A stretch of 64,000 nucleotides of DNA from Eremophila alpestris peregrina (GCA_009792885.1 WMCF01000055.1:4126848-4190847), one strand, 5' to 3'; positions 35,989 to 49,469 are shown, counted from the first letter of the stretch. Program-made: numbers and translations. Notes: a model not told the origin generated them from the letters alone.

Positions 35989-38900
35989 GTGGTTGTTATA
36001 AAAACTTGGGAAACATTAGCTATACCTAATCAAAACCACTTCCCAGGACAGCACAACAATATGACCAGCATCACTAATATGAATTAAAGATTAGTATGAC
36101 AGGATTTCTAAGATGTCATTCCTATTTTATCATGGTGTGCATGAAGGGATTAAGACTTACAGTAATATTCCAAGCAATAAACTCTTAAATAAAGCAATAA
36201 AGAGGTCTACATAATTTGGAATTTTAGAGCATTTTAAAACATTTTAGTGCTAGAATTTACCCTGTCAGTCAGGGAGGATAGCTGTCATTTTTACTGCTTC
36301 CATATTTTTGGGTTTGATACACTCCGAATGATCTCTTGGAGTCAGCTAGCAGATAAAATACTAACTCTTATACAAAAAAAGCTTTACTGGAAAAAGACTT
36401 AGATATCTATTAATCTGAGCATAAATTTTTGGGTGGAAAAAACCAACTTGACTTGCATGACTACTTGAGCTAGACAAGCATTCATGTGACTCTGCTGCCA
36501 TATATAAATTCTAAATGGAAATTAAAGTCTCAAGAGGGAGAGGCTGAATTATTTTTGCTAGGGAAAAAAAAGTTCTCATGCTCTCCAACAGGAGAGTTCA
36601 GGTTTTTTCCCACAGTCCATCACTTCAAGAAGGCTGTAATGATTTAAAGGGTGCCATATGTGAGCTCATTGATCTTAGGTATTTCCTTCTGCTGATAAAA
36701 AAACCCCAAACCAAAACAAAAAGAAACAGGAAAAAAAAGCCCATAGGATAAGTACAGCCAGTTTGCCATTAGGATCCCAAGAAAAGAAGCCACAGGATAA
36801 CAAAACCAATAAAACAAACAAAAATCAAAGCCCAAACTGAAGGAAAACTTGAAAATTACAACAATCTTCTAAATCTCATCATCAATCCACTGACTATTTG
36901 ATCTTAAATAATTTACCTACAATTAAAAACCCTTAGAAACACTCTGAACCACTTTTTGTCTAGTGTAAAAGTCTTTAGCCTTTAGGTGTTATTTGGCTTA
37001 TTTTTGCCTTGGATAAGTTTCCCAACTATTATAACAACAGAAACTCATCTGATATTAATCTTTGCAAACAGTCACAAAAAAGAAGACACTCTATATTTTG
37101 ACCAAAACAATCTTGGTGGTGGCTTACCTAAACTTGTTTTAACTTCTTTGATATTAAAAGATTCCAGACACATACAAATATAATCAATGCATAAATTTAA
37201 TCCTATAAAGCAAACCATTATCTGAGCTGTTTCATATAACTTGTGACACACTTCAATTGTCACATATGCTAAAACTGATTGAAATCCTGACTGTACTTGC
37301 CTTCAGAGAGACAGAGATATCTTGACTCTTTCAGTACAGAGAAACAAATGCTGGGTGCATTTTTCCAAGCACAAATTTCATTTTAACAGTGAATTTCTAA
37401 TCAATGTAATGTGATATAATCTCAGTTCTTACTCTGAAACAGAAAAACATGCAATATCTAGAAACCTTTTTTAAGGGCAAGTACAATTCATAATGAAAAT
37501 TAATTTCATATTCCTATTTCCTATCTCCTACAAATAACAAATACTTGTAACACAAGGACAGATGTTTTAATATACTCTGTAATCAGATTGGAAAGACAAG
37601 CACAATGCATGGAACAAAACAGACCAGGATAAAGGATGCGATGCATAATGCTGCATTCCTATTAGCATCACAAAAATGTGTAAATTATGCTGGTGCTGAG
37701 AAAATTTGGAATACTCCTTAAACAGCATCCAGAAGATATTTGAGAATGCTATGAAACCTAATCTTCACATTCTGTTAGTTGAACAAGAAATCACTTGCTT
37801 GTAAGCAGTTGCTCTGAACCAAATTTCATTGAAAAGTACTGTAAGAAGGAAAGTAGGGTGTAGCTTTCAAAATTTTCTGCCTTAAAAATTTATGTTGTAA
37901 CTTAGTTCTGCTTTTTAAGTATGAAATTAGAGCTCTGGGAATTCTACAATGCTAGCATCTGTCATTACGAAAAAAGCAAATTTAAAAATAACTTATTTAA
38001 AATAACAGTGATGATAGGAGGGAACAAATATATTTTGCACAAATAAGACTAGACTTCTTAATATTATAACTGATAAAAATTGTAAACATTTAGCAATGGT
38101 TTGGAAGGCAAGTATAACAAACTCTCATAAGATGGACATAAAGTTGGACTCATTACATTTATATAAAACTAGAACTTCATGCCATATATTAAAATCCAAT
38201 TTTGTAGTGAAGTATCACCTTACTACTAGAATTTGATGAGATTTTTTTTCCCCCATCATATTCCATTAGTATGTAGAAGATGCATGGATTTCTAAGGTGC
38301 TACTGAAATTAGTTGAGGTAAAACTGAAGACAATCCAAAGTAAACCTGAAATTAATACAGAATTTCGGTCAGACTTTGGCCTTGAAAACTATACTTTTTA
38401 TATTTTTCTTAATGGAAGAAGCTCATCTAATTTCTGCTATCTAGAAACTTAAGCACCTTCTTTTAATTTCTCTTTTTAGAGAAAAGAGTACCTCACAGAA
38501 GCAATTTCTCCCACCCTAAAATAAAGGTGTAAAGGGTAAGAGCACTGTCTAGGAAAAAATCTGTCTCTTGAGATATTATCTACATAATCTGTTAGTAGAT
38601 TAGATTTATAATTTCAAGGCAACTAATGTTTGTAAAGTCTAAGTTCACTGACTCATAATGAGTAAATTATCTGCTCAATAAGTTTAAGATATAAAAAAGT
38701 TCTTTGAAGATCATCCATTAAATTAATCACTGATCAGAAATATTGACCTCTCAGGTCTAATCAGTATCATCTTATCTCCACTTAGTAGGGATGGACTTTC
38801 AGAGCCCTCTTTAAAGACTGAAGGCAACTTACTTGATAGTAGTGATGCCATTTAATATTTCAATAGAAATGCTGAGAATAGATGCTTATTCTCCAATTTT

Positions 38901-39439
38901 TCTTTCACTTTTTATTCAAAGTTGAAATATAATTTAGGGTAATTTTCAGTTTACACTTGCAACATTCATCCTGCAGTGGCAAAGTCTAAAAGCAATCCTT
39001 ATGTCTTAGAAAATGCAGAAGAAATAGTAAAACCAGCTTCAGATGACCTGACCTCTTACATTTGCAAACAAAGTGTTCCTCATGGTTTTCCTCTCGTATC
39101 TTAAAAATAGACACAGACAAATCAAATACTTTCATCACTAATGAATGAGAATCTGGACAATGCCTAATTTTCCAGAATCTGCAATAGAGGACAAAAGAGC
39201 CATATTGCTTCGAGTAGATGAGATACAAACAAAAGAACCAAGAGAAAAATCTTGTGAGAAACAAACTGATACATAATTTGTGGTCTGTGGCTCCTTTATT
39301 TTCAAATAAAGTATTCATAGATAATTAAATATATTATATAGAAAACAGTTTTTAACCCATAAAAACTGTATTTCACTTGCCTCTGAATGACAATTGCCTT
39401 GAAATAAAAGTTTAAGAAAATGGTTAATGCTTTAATTTA
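35989..39439. other. Unique AT-rich noncoding sequence
   Basis: No gene or RNA supported. An A-rich patch lies near 36698-36740. Short frames are unsupported. Confidence 0.6.
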
Positions 39440-39730
39440 AAAACTCTTCACTATGAAATTAACAAATACAATTTAATTGCAATTTCTTGCATGATTAATA
39501 GGCTAGATTTTCATTCTTAATGCTACCACGCAGTCTGTTAAATATGGACTTTTTGCTAAATTAATTTCCTGAGAGATCCAGCTGCTATTGCATGCAGATT
39601 GTGTTATCTAACACCTCATATTATTATTTCTAATTTGCATATCTATTTGATTAATGGTTTACTTTGCTTAATCTTATGCACTAGGAGGACACAAGCTGAT
39701 CATCTCTCTTCCCCAAATAGAACTGCTTGG
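39440..39730. promoter_or_regulatory. Candidate conserved noncoding (enhancer-like) block
   Basis: Seen: an E-box CAGCTG at 39579-39584, an octamer-like taatttgcat at 39631-39640, and several homeodomain-type ATTA/TTAAT words in about 250 bases of non-repetitive sequence. Such clustering is common in developmental enhancers within bird and mammal gene deserts. AT-rich DNA yields ATTA words by chance, so this is only a candidate for conservation testing. Confidence 0.25.
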
Positions 39731-41880
39731 ACTAAGGGAGCGTGAGGATGTGATCCAGAATACAGAAATGTGCTGATGTAAAGTTCAGTGTATTCTGAAA
39801 TCTTGGCTACTACTGAAAGCTATCCTGTTTTTAATTGGGAATTAAAAGCCACAGGCAGACAATTAAGCACAGGCACGCATAGCTGTTAGGTGTATTGTAG
39901 AGTGATAAAGTATTTTGGAGATTTAATGATTAGCTTTTTTTATCTGGATATTTACATTTAAAGGCGTTGTCACTATGACTGATATACATTGTCTCACAGT
40001 CTTTTCTTCAAGACTGGACACAAAAATTACTAGGTGGTGAAGGCATCACCCTACATAAATCTTAATCCAGGGAAAGGAGTTTTTGTGCCATGAAATCAGC
40101 CATGAAAAGGAGCAAATCCCCAAGATATTGGAGGTTTCTCAGGAGACAGTAAGGGCAGACACGCTGATGGGATTGCTGTTATGGGTGTCATACTCAGCAG
40201 CATGAACCCAAGCCAGGGCAGGGAGCACATCATGGCTGGGCATTTCAGCTCTGCAGTTCAGCCTGAGTTCATGAGGCAGAGCAGAGCTGACACGTGCTGT
40301 TCAGAGGTGTGAGACTGGGAGTGAACACAGGTCCTGTTTCCAAACACTACTGACGAAGAACAGGGGCTTAAAACTGCCAATATTCAGATGGATTCTCTCT
40401 GGAGATCCCTTAGCATGGGGAAGAACCCACAACCATGTGTGACAGCACTGAGTCATGTGTCTGTCAACATACAACCACCCCCATCCATGCCTTGGGTGCT
40501 TCAGACAATTCTAAGTTTATTTACAACCCAGCATTGTTAATGGCTGTACTTGACAACCTCAGTTTACTGGGAGTATGCCCCAAAACCACACACACTGTGC
40601 TCCATCTTCTCAAGGGATTCTCAGTGTTAGGGAATGAGAGGTGCAGAGTGACAGCTGATCAGGAAATTTATTTGAATTTTCCTCACAGATAGACAGGAGG
40701 GCTATATCTTTCACTGCTGGAGAAGTCTCTGTCATAGAAGCCACTGAAACCTCATAAAAGGATATTGCTATAGAGGGAAAAAAATACCTAGAAAAGAAAG
40801 ACAAAAGCTGCCCTTTCAATGGAGGTGTTCTGTTCAGTTTTTCCTCCTGTCTTTACTAATTCAGCAAATGCCTAAAATTTACCTCTGAAAGAAAGACTGT
40901 TTAAAAATATGTACAGACGTTAATTTTTATTCTTCTAAATGTTTTACATGAGTGAACATTTGTCTCTTTTAGGTTCATTTTAAAGTGTATATATATTTTA
41001 ATTTATACTTTTAAAGTATGCTTATGTATATAGCCTTTCTCATTTTACTGTAGTTTAATTAAAATTATTTTTTAACAGAAACTATTTCAGCTCTTTGAAA
41101 AATTTGGAAATCCAGACTTTTTTAGAAAATATTTCAGGTATTTATCTTTTTTTCTAAAATATCCTTCAATATCTCATAATGAAATTATTACCTTAGCAAT
41201 TTAACACTGAAAAAGCATTTTCTATCAAAATGTCAAATAATATGAACCGAGACTAGTAACAAACAGTGGTAATCCATCTTTACACACTTCAGTATACTGT
41301 AGGCAATTTAAACAATACTCATTTAATTTTACCTTTCAATTACTTAAAGGCTTTTCCCCATAAACTTATACAGCTTCCAACTTTTATTACTGCCAGACAC
41401 ACGCAAGAAGCTGCTCCAGATCATCTAGGCTGAGATTATTTCATGTTTTCTTGCAAACATCTAAAAATAAGCTCAGTATTAAACCGTATGAGTTGGAATC
41501 TCATTTAACTGAATGGATGAAGCAACTGCTTTGTTATTTCTGGCAGGTATAACAAACTTTTGTAAAAAGCTGGTCATGTTTTCAAGATCTGAACAAAATG
41601 ATGGGCAGTCGAACTAGTTTCATTCTAAACTAATCTGCAGAATTGTTTACCTCAACTATGGCTTAGTAAAACCAGAGTGACTTACAGACATTTTCACTTC
41701 CAGCTTCATCACTCTTTTTCTGGCCACCATTTTCAGAGTCTGGTCTAGGACAAGCACATATCAGCATAGCTTATGATGGGAAGAGAAAGGCATGCATTAG
41801 AAGAAGAAAAGTTCCATACATTTTGCAGTTAAAACTACAGTTGTATGCTTAATTGTACACATAACAAATATATAAAGAGA
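39731..41880. other. Unique noncoding sequence
   Basis: A mildly GC-richer patch lies at 40020-40640 with an unsupported 85-codon plus frame (40435-40692). The rest is AT-rich. No element recognised. Confidence 0.55.
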
Positions 41881-41904
41881 TATATATATATATATATATA
41901 CACA
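41881..41904. repeat. (TA)n microsatellite
   Basis: Ten TA units, then a short CACA end, preceded by agaga. Confidence 0.95.
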
Positions 41905-42554
41905 TTTATTTTATGTTTTGCTGGAAGCCTTTGTGAATTATAGTGATTTGCAAAGAGGATTAGAAGGTCATGAATGGATAGAATGATATGTGCTGTAGTG
42001 TAGAATATGTAAAATTATTATTCACAATCTTCAATAGGAATTTCTTTTCTCTTTAAAGGCAGAAAAAAGTTAAATAAATATATCTATGGTTTTAGAAATA
42101 TTTACTAATTCAGACAATTCAATAGGAAAAGTACTCTATTACTATTTTTTTGTCCATTGGGGAAACCACATAAACATATTTTTTCCTTGCTACTATTTTA
42201 CATGCAATCATACATATTTTAAATTTTGGTAGGTATTAAGATAGGTAATATAATTTTAAATGTAACTATAAGATTTTTTGAGCCTCAGACACTGTCCTGT
42301 AACTATACACTTTGTTCTAAACTGAACTGTCATCTGAACTGAAATTTTTTCATTGGTTCTTCTCTGTGATTTGATGAAGCAGAGCTGACTTTTCTTTCTA
42401 TGATTTTCTAAAAATTTTTTAATAAAATAACTATTTTGGACTACAGCTTTCCATGATAATTAACAGCCTAAAGTCCATGCCAAGAAAAGCTTACAAAGGT
42501 CAAGAGTAGTCTTGACAATGGAAAATCTTGTGTAGTTTTGACACTGGAAGTGTG

Positions 42555-43010
42555 TGTCGTGGACCAGACAGTCTTAGAAGTGAAGCTCTACAACTCCTCA
42601 AGATCCTGGCATTGTGGGCCTGATTCCAGACTCCAGTGTGCTTTTTAGGTTAAAGAGAACATTTATTGTTTTAAAATGTGCCCCTGTTTTCCCTCGGCCA
42701 CAAGCCATGACCGCCTTCTTCCCGAAGCAAGAATTCCTCACTTTCACTTCTCCACCTGGTGACCTGAGACAGTATAGAACAACAACCTAGCTGCATCCAC
42801 ATGGGCTTCAGGCAACTCCCTCTCATGCGTACAGCAAAAAAATTTACTCTTTCCTGGCTGAAAGCCAGGAGAGTCACATTAGCGCTTATCATAAATGCAG
42901 GAGCTGAAAATGATAGAGACTGATCAGTAAGAGAAGTGGGTTTGCTAGGAGAAAATAAAAAGTATCCACAGGACTTGTGTCTTTCAAGCATCTCTCACAT
43001 GTCTGAAGTA
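42555..43010 (-). mobile_element. Possible LTR fragment, minus strand
   Basis: On the minus strand the order is a GC-richer upstream part, then a TATA-poor stretch (attttaaaacaataaatg), an AATAAA signal (42667-42662), and a U5-like segment with cattgtgggc-type wording on the plus strand, ending in gtccacgaca at 42555. This resembles an LTR 3' half. Alternatively it is a chance AATAAA in a GC-richer block. A 106-codon minus frame (42991-42671) stops just before the signal but has no recognisable domain. No pair of termini or target-site duplication was found. Confidence 0.3.
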
Positions 43011-44920
43011 ACATATCTCTGCTCAAGACTGAATTTCTATCCCTTTTAAAAACTATTTTTATCCAAAGAAGTGAACTAAAGGCCTGAAGTTCCTAGCTCC
43101 TCAGAGTCCCACGGTAGTATCTGTGCACAGGAACAAGTATTTAAAAGATCCAACAATGAAATCTGTCAAGAACCGTGCTTCAGCAAAGGGCTGCACCCAT
43201 GTGGATATTGCCCTTGAAGTTTCAGGAGTCTGACCAGACACATCCAGCGACACAAACACTGGGTCCATTTTAGGCTGGCTGATCAATCAGAGTCCTGTGC
43301 AGGAAAGAACCAACTTAAGAGTAGCTTATAAGGAAAAGAGGCTCTGTTAGACCTTTGAGATGAGAATGACCTTCCTGCCTTTATTCTCCCCTTCTCAGGG
43401 TTTGCTTTTCCTGCAATCACTTGAACCTTGCAGCATCTAATTTACTCCGTTGCTAAACAGATGGGCTCTGCTGGCAACTTTCATGGTCTGTGCGCCATTC
43501 TTGTCCCTTGTGCAAGAAAAATGGCAATTCTCTTCTCACCTTGTATAGTGCTTTTAATTTGTGTTCAAGGTTTCTCAATTGCTGCTATAACATAAATAAA
43601 ATATAACCCAAAAGTTGTATTAAAAATATTTTGGTGATCCAAAACAAAAATTAGTTTTTCAAACACAAGTATCAAAGAAAGAAAATACTTCTTTTTATCC
43701 TTTTTATTGGATCACTGAAATTTAGAAGAAGGATGAAAAAATCTTCATCCTTACCCCCAACAGTGGCAAAGTGGGTGCCTAAAGCAGGCAGTGCAGCTTT
43801 AAGGCCCTGCAATAATTGAGTTGTGAGAATTAATTAAGATGCTTCCAATTTTGCCCTGTCCATGTAGACTGGCTGCCAGATTCGACTGACTGTTTGCTAC
43901 AGTTGCTCTTTGTTGAGGTAATAAAGCACATATTGCAATTAAATAAGATATCTAGTGCAGTACAAAAGTGAAAAGAAGACTTAAGCTCTTTTTCAGTCCA
44001 GTCTAAAACAAGACTTTAGCCTTAGATTTCTAAACAAATTTAAGAAAATCACATCCTTCATTAGAAGAATTCTTATTATATCCTGTTAGGCTTATCACAT
44101 CCATTTAAACACAAGCTGTTATAATGTTCCAGTGGAATTTATACAATTGGTGAAAATATATATCTAGTTTTAGATATGTATATTACAATATTCTCCACCA
44201 TTTTGCTTTTGACTACCTAATTCCCATATTTAGCTAAATTCCTGATGAGCTTCCCTCATCTCCCCAGAAAAAATTACAGGGAGATCAAGAGCAGATCAAA
44301 TCCGTGTGCTTTATATGTCTTAAGGTCAAACATCTGCCTGGATAGGATGCAAAATATGTTGGAAGATTGTGGCTTGTTACTCATGACTTAGGGGTTTTTT
44401 TTTTGTTTGGTTGGTTTTTACCCCCCTTCTTCAGTTGCCTGAGAAATATTTCACTTAAAGCTAATAAAATGAATTTTAAAGAATGCATCTCACAGACATT
44501 AAACAAGCTGCTTCATTTTGACTCAATTCTCTTAGGACTCAATAAGTGCAAAAATCCATTGGAAGTACAAGGCTGCTTCTCTAAATGTAGAAACACAGAA
44601 GTGTACAAAACTTCTCATTTTCAAAAAACAGAAAACAATAATAAAGTGTCCTGTGGTCATTGAAGGTTATTGTAAAAAAGCAAAAAGTCTTTGTAATTTT
44701 TTTTTTTAAATTCAGCCTTCAGTTATGAATAACCCGGTATGGCACACACAAGAAGATAAGAGATGGGTGAGGTACAGCTAGATCTTAATAACAGCAGACA
44801 TCATCTGTACTACAGCCTCTGGGAAAAAGAAAAGCGCTTGTTGTCATTGTCTCTGGATTTTCTGTTATAAATTAATGTTTCTTTAGCATATGTGAAAAGG
44901 GAACCAGGAGTATTAGTGGA
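43011..44920. other. Unique AT-rich noncoding sequence
   Basis: No gene or RNA supported. A T/C-run lies near 44395-44427. The 98-codon plus frame at 44367-44663 starts within that low-complexity stretch and has no domain. Confidence 0.55.
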
Positions 44921-45273
44921 TGTTTGGGCTGTTTTGCTTGTTTTTTGTGGATACTGACAGCCTGGTCAGAGAAAATTTCCAAGCATCAGACAGCAGCAGG
45001 GCCAGTGAGAAATAAAACTTTCCCAGGCACTGCTTTGAAAGAACCATAAACAAACTTTCTGCACCTGATATTTATTGCAAGATATTTGCAAAGAGGTGTC
45101 GTTCCTAATTAGCCAATGATGGCGAGGAGATGTTAATTAAAGGACCAATCATGTCCAGCTGCTTTGATACTGTCTGTATAAAAGTGTGCCTTCTGAATAA
45201 ACCTTGCTTTTTATGCCCTCTGAGAAGATTGGAGATGTCCCTTCATTCAGGCATCCCTAATATGATAGCAACA
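44921..45273 (+). mobile_element. Probable solo LTR of an endogenous retrovirus
   Basis: Seen in order: a tgtttgggc start (44921), CCAAT at 45113-45117 and again at 45145-45149, TATAAAA at 45177-45183, AATAAA at 45196-45201, T-rich cttgctttttatg, and a tagcaaca end (45273). The TATA-to-AATAAA spacing is only about 20 bases, a compact R arrangement seen in some avian ERV LTRs. Length would be about 353 bp. No coding remnant of a provirus flanks it. The 5' end is tentative, and no target-site duplication is evident. Confidence 0.65.
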
Positions 45274-45282
45274 GTTTTTCAC

Positions 45283-45314
45283 AATAAAATGGCAATAAAA
45301 TGGTAATAAAATGG
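45283..45314 (+). repeat. AATAAAATGG tandem repeat, three copies
   Basis: aataaaatgg at 45283-45292, 45294-45303 and 45305-45314, period 11, one spacer base each. It begins ten bases after the putative LTR end and puts three AATAAA hexamers in a row on the plus strand. Confidence 0.95.
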
Positions 45315-45636
45315 TTCCTATACATTTAACTCAACATTAAGGTACATATGGCTTTGTTCCAGATATTACAGACATGAAAACTCTAAAAGGAAATAAGGTG
45401 AATGATGTAAAAGAGGAGGAAAAATACATCCACTGAGAGCAGTCTTGTAGCAGTGGTGTGCAGAGCAGCTCCTAAGTGTGGGAGACCAGAGTATCCCTCT
45501 GGGTCTCCTGAATGGGCAGCAGCCAGGACGTGGGGGATGGGATCCCACGGCCTCCTTGAAAGATAGCACTGGCTTTGATCTGACACCGTGGAGATGGCTT
45601 CCAGGGCTGTCTGAGGATTTGGGTGACACGAGGGTT
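45315..45636. other. GC-richer stretch between two LTRs
   Basis: Complex sequence with overlapping minus-strand frames (45629-45366 and 45715-45383) that show no retroviral or cellular domain. It could be part of the second LTR's U3, a decayed internal piece, or host DNA. Confidence 0.35.
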
Positions 45637-46106
45637 TGATTGGTGTGTTTTTTATTATATCACTGGGTGTGTAGATATTAATTTTAGATTTCTCTGTATT
45701 CTTATTATTAGGCAAACATGGAGGCAGATCAATGCGATAAAGTCACATTTTCCTGTTTTTCTCTTCCTTTTCCTCTTTGCAAAGGGCTATGGGTTTTAAG
45801 GATTGGGTAGAGGCGTGATTTCACTGTGTGACTTGGATTTTAGTTATTGGATTTTAGAGGAAAACAATGTTAATATAGTTTAGAGTATAAAAACCCAGGT
45901 GCTGTTCGTGGGTGGGGAGAATTCACATTTCCAGCTGCTTGTGAACACCATGCTGGTCTGACTTGATTTAGAGATAAGATTCCTAAAATAAACATCTTCA
46001 AACCGCAACCTGAAGACTCTCTGATTCCTTCTTCCAAGCACGGGCAGTGAGAAAACAGCCGTTCAACACCACAAACCGGGGTTATCTCAGAAGAGATACC
46101 ACGGCA
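45637..46106 (+). mobile_element. Probable LTR of an endogenous retrovirus, second type
   Basis: Seen: TATAAAA at 45886-45892, AATAAA about 100 bases later at 45987-45992, and a U5-like GC-richer segment (ctgattccttcttccaagca, cgggcagtgag, aaccggggttatctc) ending in ccacggca near 46106. The TATA-to-AATAAA distance and U5 wording differ from the LTR at 44921-45273, so this is a different family. The 5' boundary is uncertain: tgattggtgtg at 45637 is only a guess, and U3 could begin earlier. No PBS or gag remnant is recognised downstream. Confidence 0.6.
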
Positions 46107-49100
46107 CCTAAGTTTTGCTCCCTCTTTGACCACTCTTGCCTGGCTCTCTGCAAGGGAAGGCTTTACCGTCACTCAGAATAATGAAACATTCTATCTCTTC
46201 CTCATCCTGAGTCAGATCAACTTAACCTCACAGGGAAGGCAAGAATTATTAAGCACTTCAGACAACTATGAAAATGTCCTTTGTTTCATGGTCAAAATGG
46301 CACGATGTTTTCAGTCTGACTTAAAGGAGGTCAGGCTTCACAAAAGACTTCTGTTCACTTCCACATTTCTGAAATATGCAAACTTTTAAAAACAAATCAG
46401 GTTTTAACAAGACTATGAAACAGCCTTAATGCTAAAATATTGAAAAACATAATATGCACAGTCAGAATTATGATTGTTAGACTATCTTTAGCTGTAGTTT
46501 TCTTCTGCATTGAAACAGATCTTACCTAAAAGAAAGTAACTGTAGAAAAATGGGTCAAATGAGGTAAGAAAAAGAGTAAGATTATGGAGTAACTTTACAG
46601 AATGTGTGTATAGTGAAGCAAATAAAATCTAGAAAGAATGTGTTCACCATAATATATTAAAGTGTGAAAACATATTCAAATCCTTGTCTAGAAAAAAAAA
46701 TTGAAAAAAGAAATTTTTTAAATAGTCAAGTTAGGCTATTAAATTTTGACACAACATTTCTTTCTACCAATTTCTCTTTGATGAGACAATTGAAGGGTGT
46801 TTTTCTGCTGCTGATGAACTAGCTAGGAAAAATACCATAATGTTATGTATACTTTTTACAGCCTATATTTTTGTTTTCATTTTGTGCTTCACACACCAGT
46901 CTTGTGAAACAGCAGAATGAGATGAGTTGAAAAAGTAGCTTGGAGGACTATTACAGGACAGGAAAGGAATAGGTATCTTACACCTGTTTTTGGTTTGTGA
47001 TCGATGCAGCAACTCAGTGTGAACTGCTGCTTCTGTTATCATAAAGGCTTGTCTTGAAAGTGATGCCGAAATTATAATTAAATGGGAGTTTTCACTCGAA
47101 GTGAGCATAAACATCTGCAAAATAAGCAGATGAAACACAGAATGAAGCCTTTTCGGCTTTCAGTCAGAAACAGGCTTTATCCTTCAATCCTATTCATAAT
47201 TTAGCTTCTTGGTTTTATTTCACTGCTTTTCTAAAGAGACTATTGATTCAATTGATTCTATTGGCCATTTCACATCAACCTGTATTTAGATGATGCGAGA
47301 TGGGTATGTCAGAGTTAATTTCATTTTCTGCACATTTACTTTGTGGCTTAGCAGTAGCAAGGGAAAAAAACAGACATCATTACAAAAAAAGAATCATTCT
47401 GATTTTGGGATTCATTTTCTTCCCTTGAAGGATGAGATTTTTTTCATTTCCATGCATCACTTCTACCTTTTTGAGCTTTCCTCGCATTTAATGTTTTTAT
47501 CATATTTCTGAAGTGATTTAATACCATTCTTATTTCTGAAAAAATATACAAATTAATGAATCAAGCAATGAAATTAGATGTTTATTTTTTTTTTTTACGG
47601 TATGCACTTACTTAATACACATTCAAGTGCTGTATAGTTCAACATGGGATCACATAGAACTCCACCAAATAAGAAGACTAATTTTTCTTTTTAAATACCA
47701 ATGCTTGTTTATACAAGTAGTTACTTTCCTCCTCTTTCCTCTGCTATTCCTTGTCCTCCTCAAACCTGCATAAGGCCATGAAATGAACACAGGAAGCAAG
47801 AATGTTAGGCAGCTCTGAGATTGCAGATTGGTCGTAGGATTGCATATGACTCAAGAAAAGTGAAATTCCTTCTTTTTGAATCATTTTTCTAAGAAGAAAA
47901 ATCCTCTATAAAACCTGGAAAAATACTGATATTGAGTTTTCTACATTGTTAAAAAGATTAATCAAAGATTTCCATAAGCAGCACTATGTCCTTTTGCTAT
48001 TAGACAAATGTGAATTTGAGTGAATTGGGCAGACAGCTGTACAAATAATTGGTGGTCTTCTGATGAATGCTCTATGACAAATACTGACTAATCAGGTTCA
48101 ATTTTACAAACTGCCATGATTTTATTCAAAGGCAGAAATACTTAGAAATTCAAAGAAAAAGGAAAAAATCAGGGATCCAAAGTACAGTGATGCACAATCA
48201 GTAGCAAGATGAAGAAAAGCAGCAGATGTTGTAAGAAACTGTAACAAACTGCCTCTGGTCCAGGTTAACTCATACTGAAATAGTCCAAGATCTACTAAAA
48301 TATTTTTTATTTTGGTCCCCTGCCGTTATGAAACGGAGCCATTTCTAGCAGTAAGAGGAAATAGTGTATGCAGCATGAAGACACTTAGATGTCTCATATG
48401 AACGTCCAGCTGGAGAGAGTGTTAAGAGAGCTCTTTTTGCTAGAAATTATTATTATTACTTTCAGAGAGAAGCTCTTATGCTCTGATGTTCTTGAAATTG
48501 TTGAGGGAGAGCTATCCAAATTATTTTAACTTTGACTACAATAATGTAGACAAAAATAATTCTAAAGTTTTTTAAAAATTATTTTACTTAGTATATTAGT
48601 ATAATGCACATACATCTAACCTGATTCTAATTAAAATATTTCAATTTCAGGTAGAAAATGTTAACATTTTTAGTGTATTTCATGTTCAGTTTAATATTGT
48701 ATTTGGTAAGCATCTAATTAACTAATTTTTTACTAGATTTGTGAAGCTAAACCATCACACTTTGTCCCAAGTGTCATTTGAACATTTGTAATGAAGTAAA
48801 ATGAAAGGGATAAATAAAATACTTTGAACGAGCCAATAGTCTGGTGTGTAAAATTAAACTCAGACATACAAGGAAAAATTATCCATGACTTTTCATCATG
48901 TAAAAAACATGGTTTGTATAGTAAAGTTTCTAAAACAAAGAAGTTTACAATTACCAAGAGTTGTTATAGAGTGGTCAAAATAATTCCCTGATCTGTGCAG
49001 TTTTAAACCAATTGTTTGGCTTGGTCATGATTCATTCATACAAGAAAAAAAATCCTAAGACAATAAACAGCCCCATTCCCATTATGGAAAGGAAATTGAG

Positions 49101-49435
49101 AACACAAGTAGTTTCAGCAGCTGACTTGGATCTTGGAAAACTGTAAATATGATCAAGTAGGTAATTATAGCTACAGCAAATATGACATGAATTATGAACA
49201 ATACAGTTTGACAAAACACAGGGACAAGGAAAAGGACTCAGAGCTAGAAGACCCCAGCAGATACAGTCCTGTTCTTTTAAAATGTAGACTAATTCTGTTA
49301 GGAAAGAGTAGGTTATAAGCAGTTTGACATATCACTCTCAAAACTTCATTTTTATAAACAAAAAGTAAATATAAATAACATTACTAAGAACACTTGAACA
49401 AAGGCTATAGAGAATAAAAGAATCCCATCACTTTC
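46107..49435. other. Unique AT-rich noncoding sequence
   Basis: No supported gene or RNA. A 12-base T run lies at 47585-47596. The frames at 46126-46389 and 46863-47138 have no domain. Confidence 0.6.
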
Positions 49436-49469
49436 TATTTACTTTGAATGTCCTCACTCAAAGTAAATA
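49436..49469. repeat. Perfect inverted repeat, 12-bp stem and 10-base loop
   Basis: tatttactttga (49436-49447) and tcaaagtaaata (49458-49469) are exact reverse complements separated by atgtcctcac. The arms are AT-rich. It lacks the T-run of a bacterial terminator, which would be irrelevant here. It could be a hairpin, a dimeric site or chance. Confidence 0.92.
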
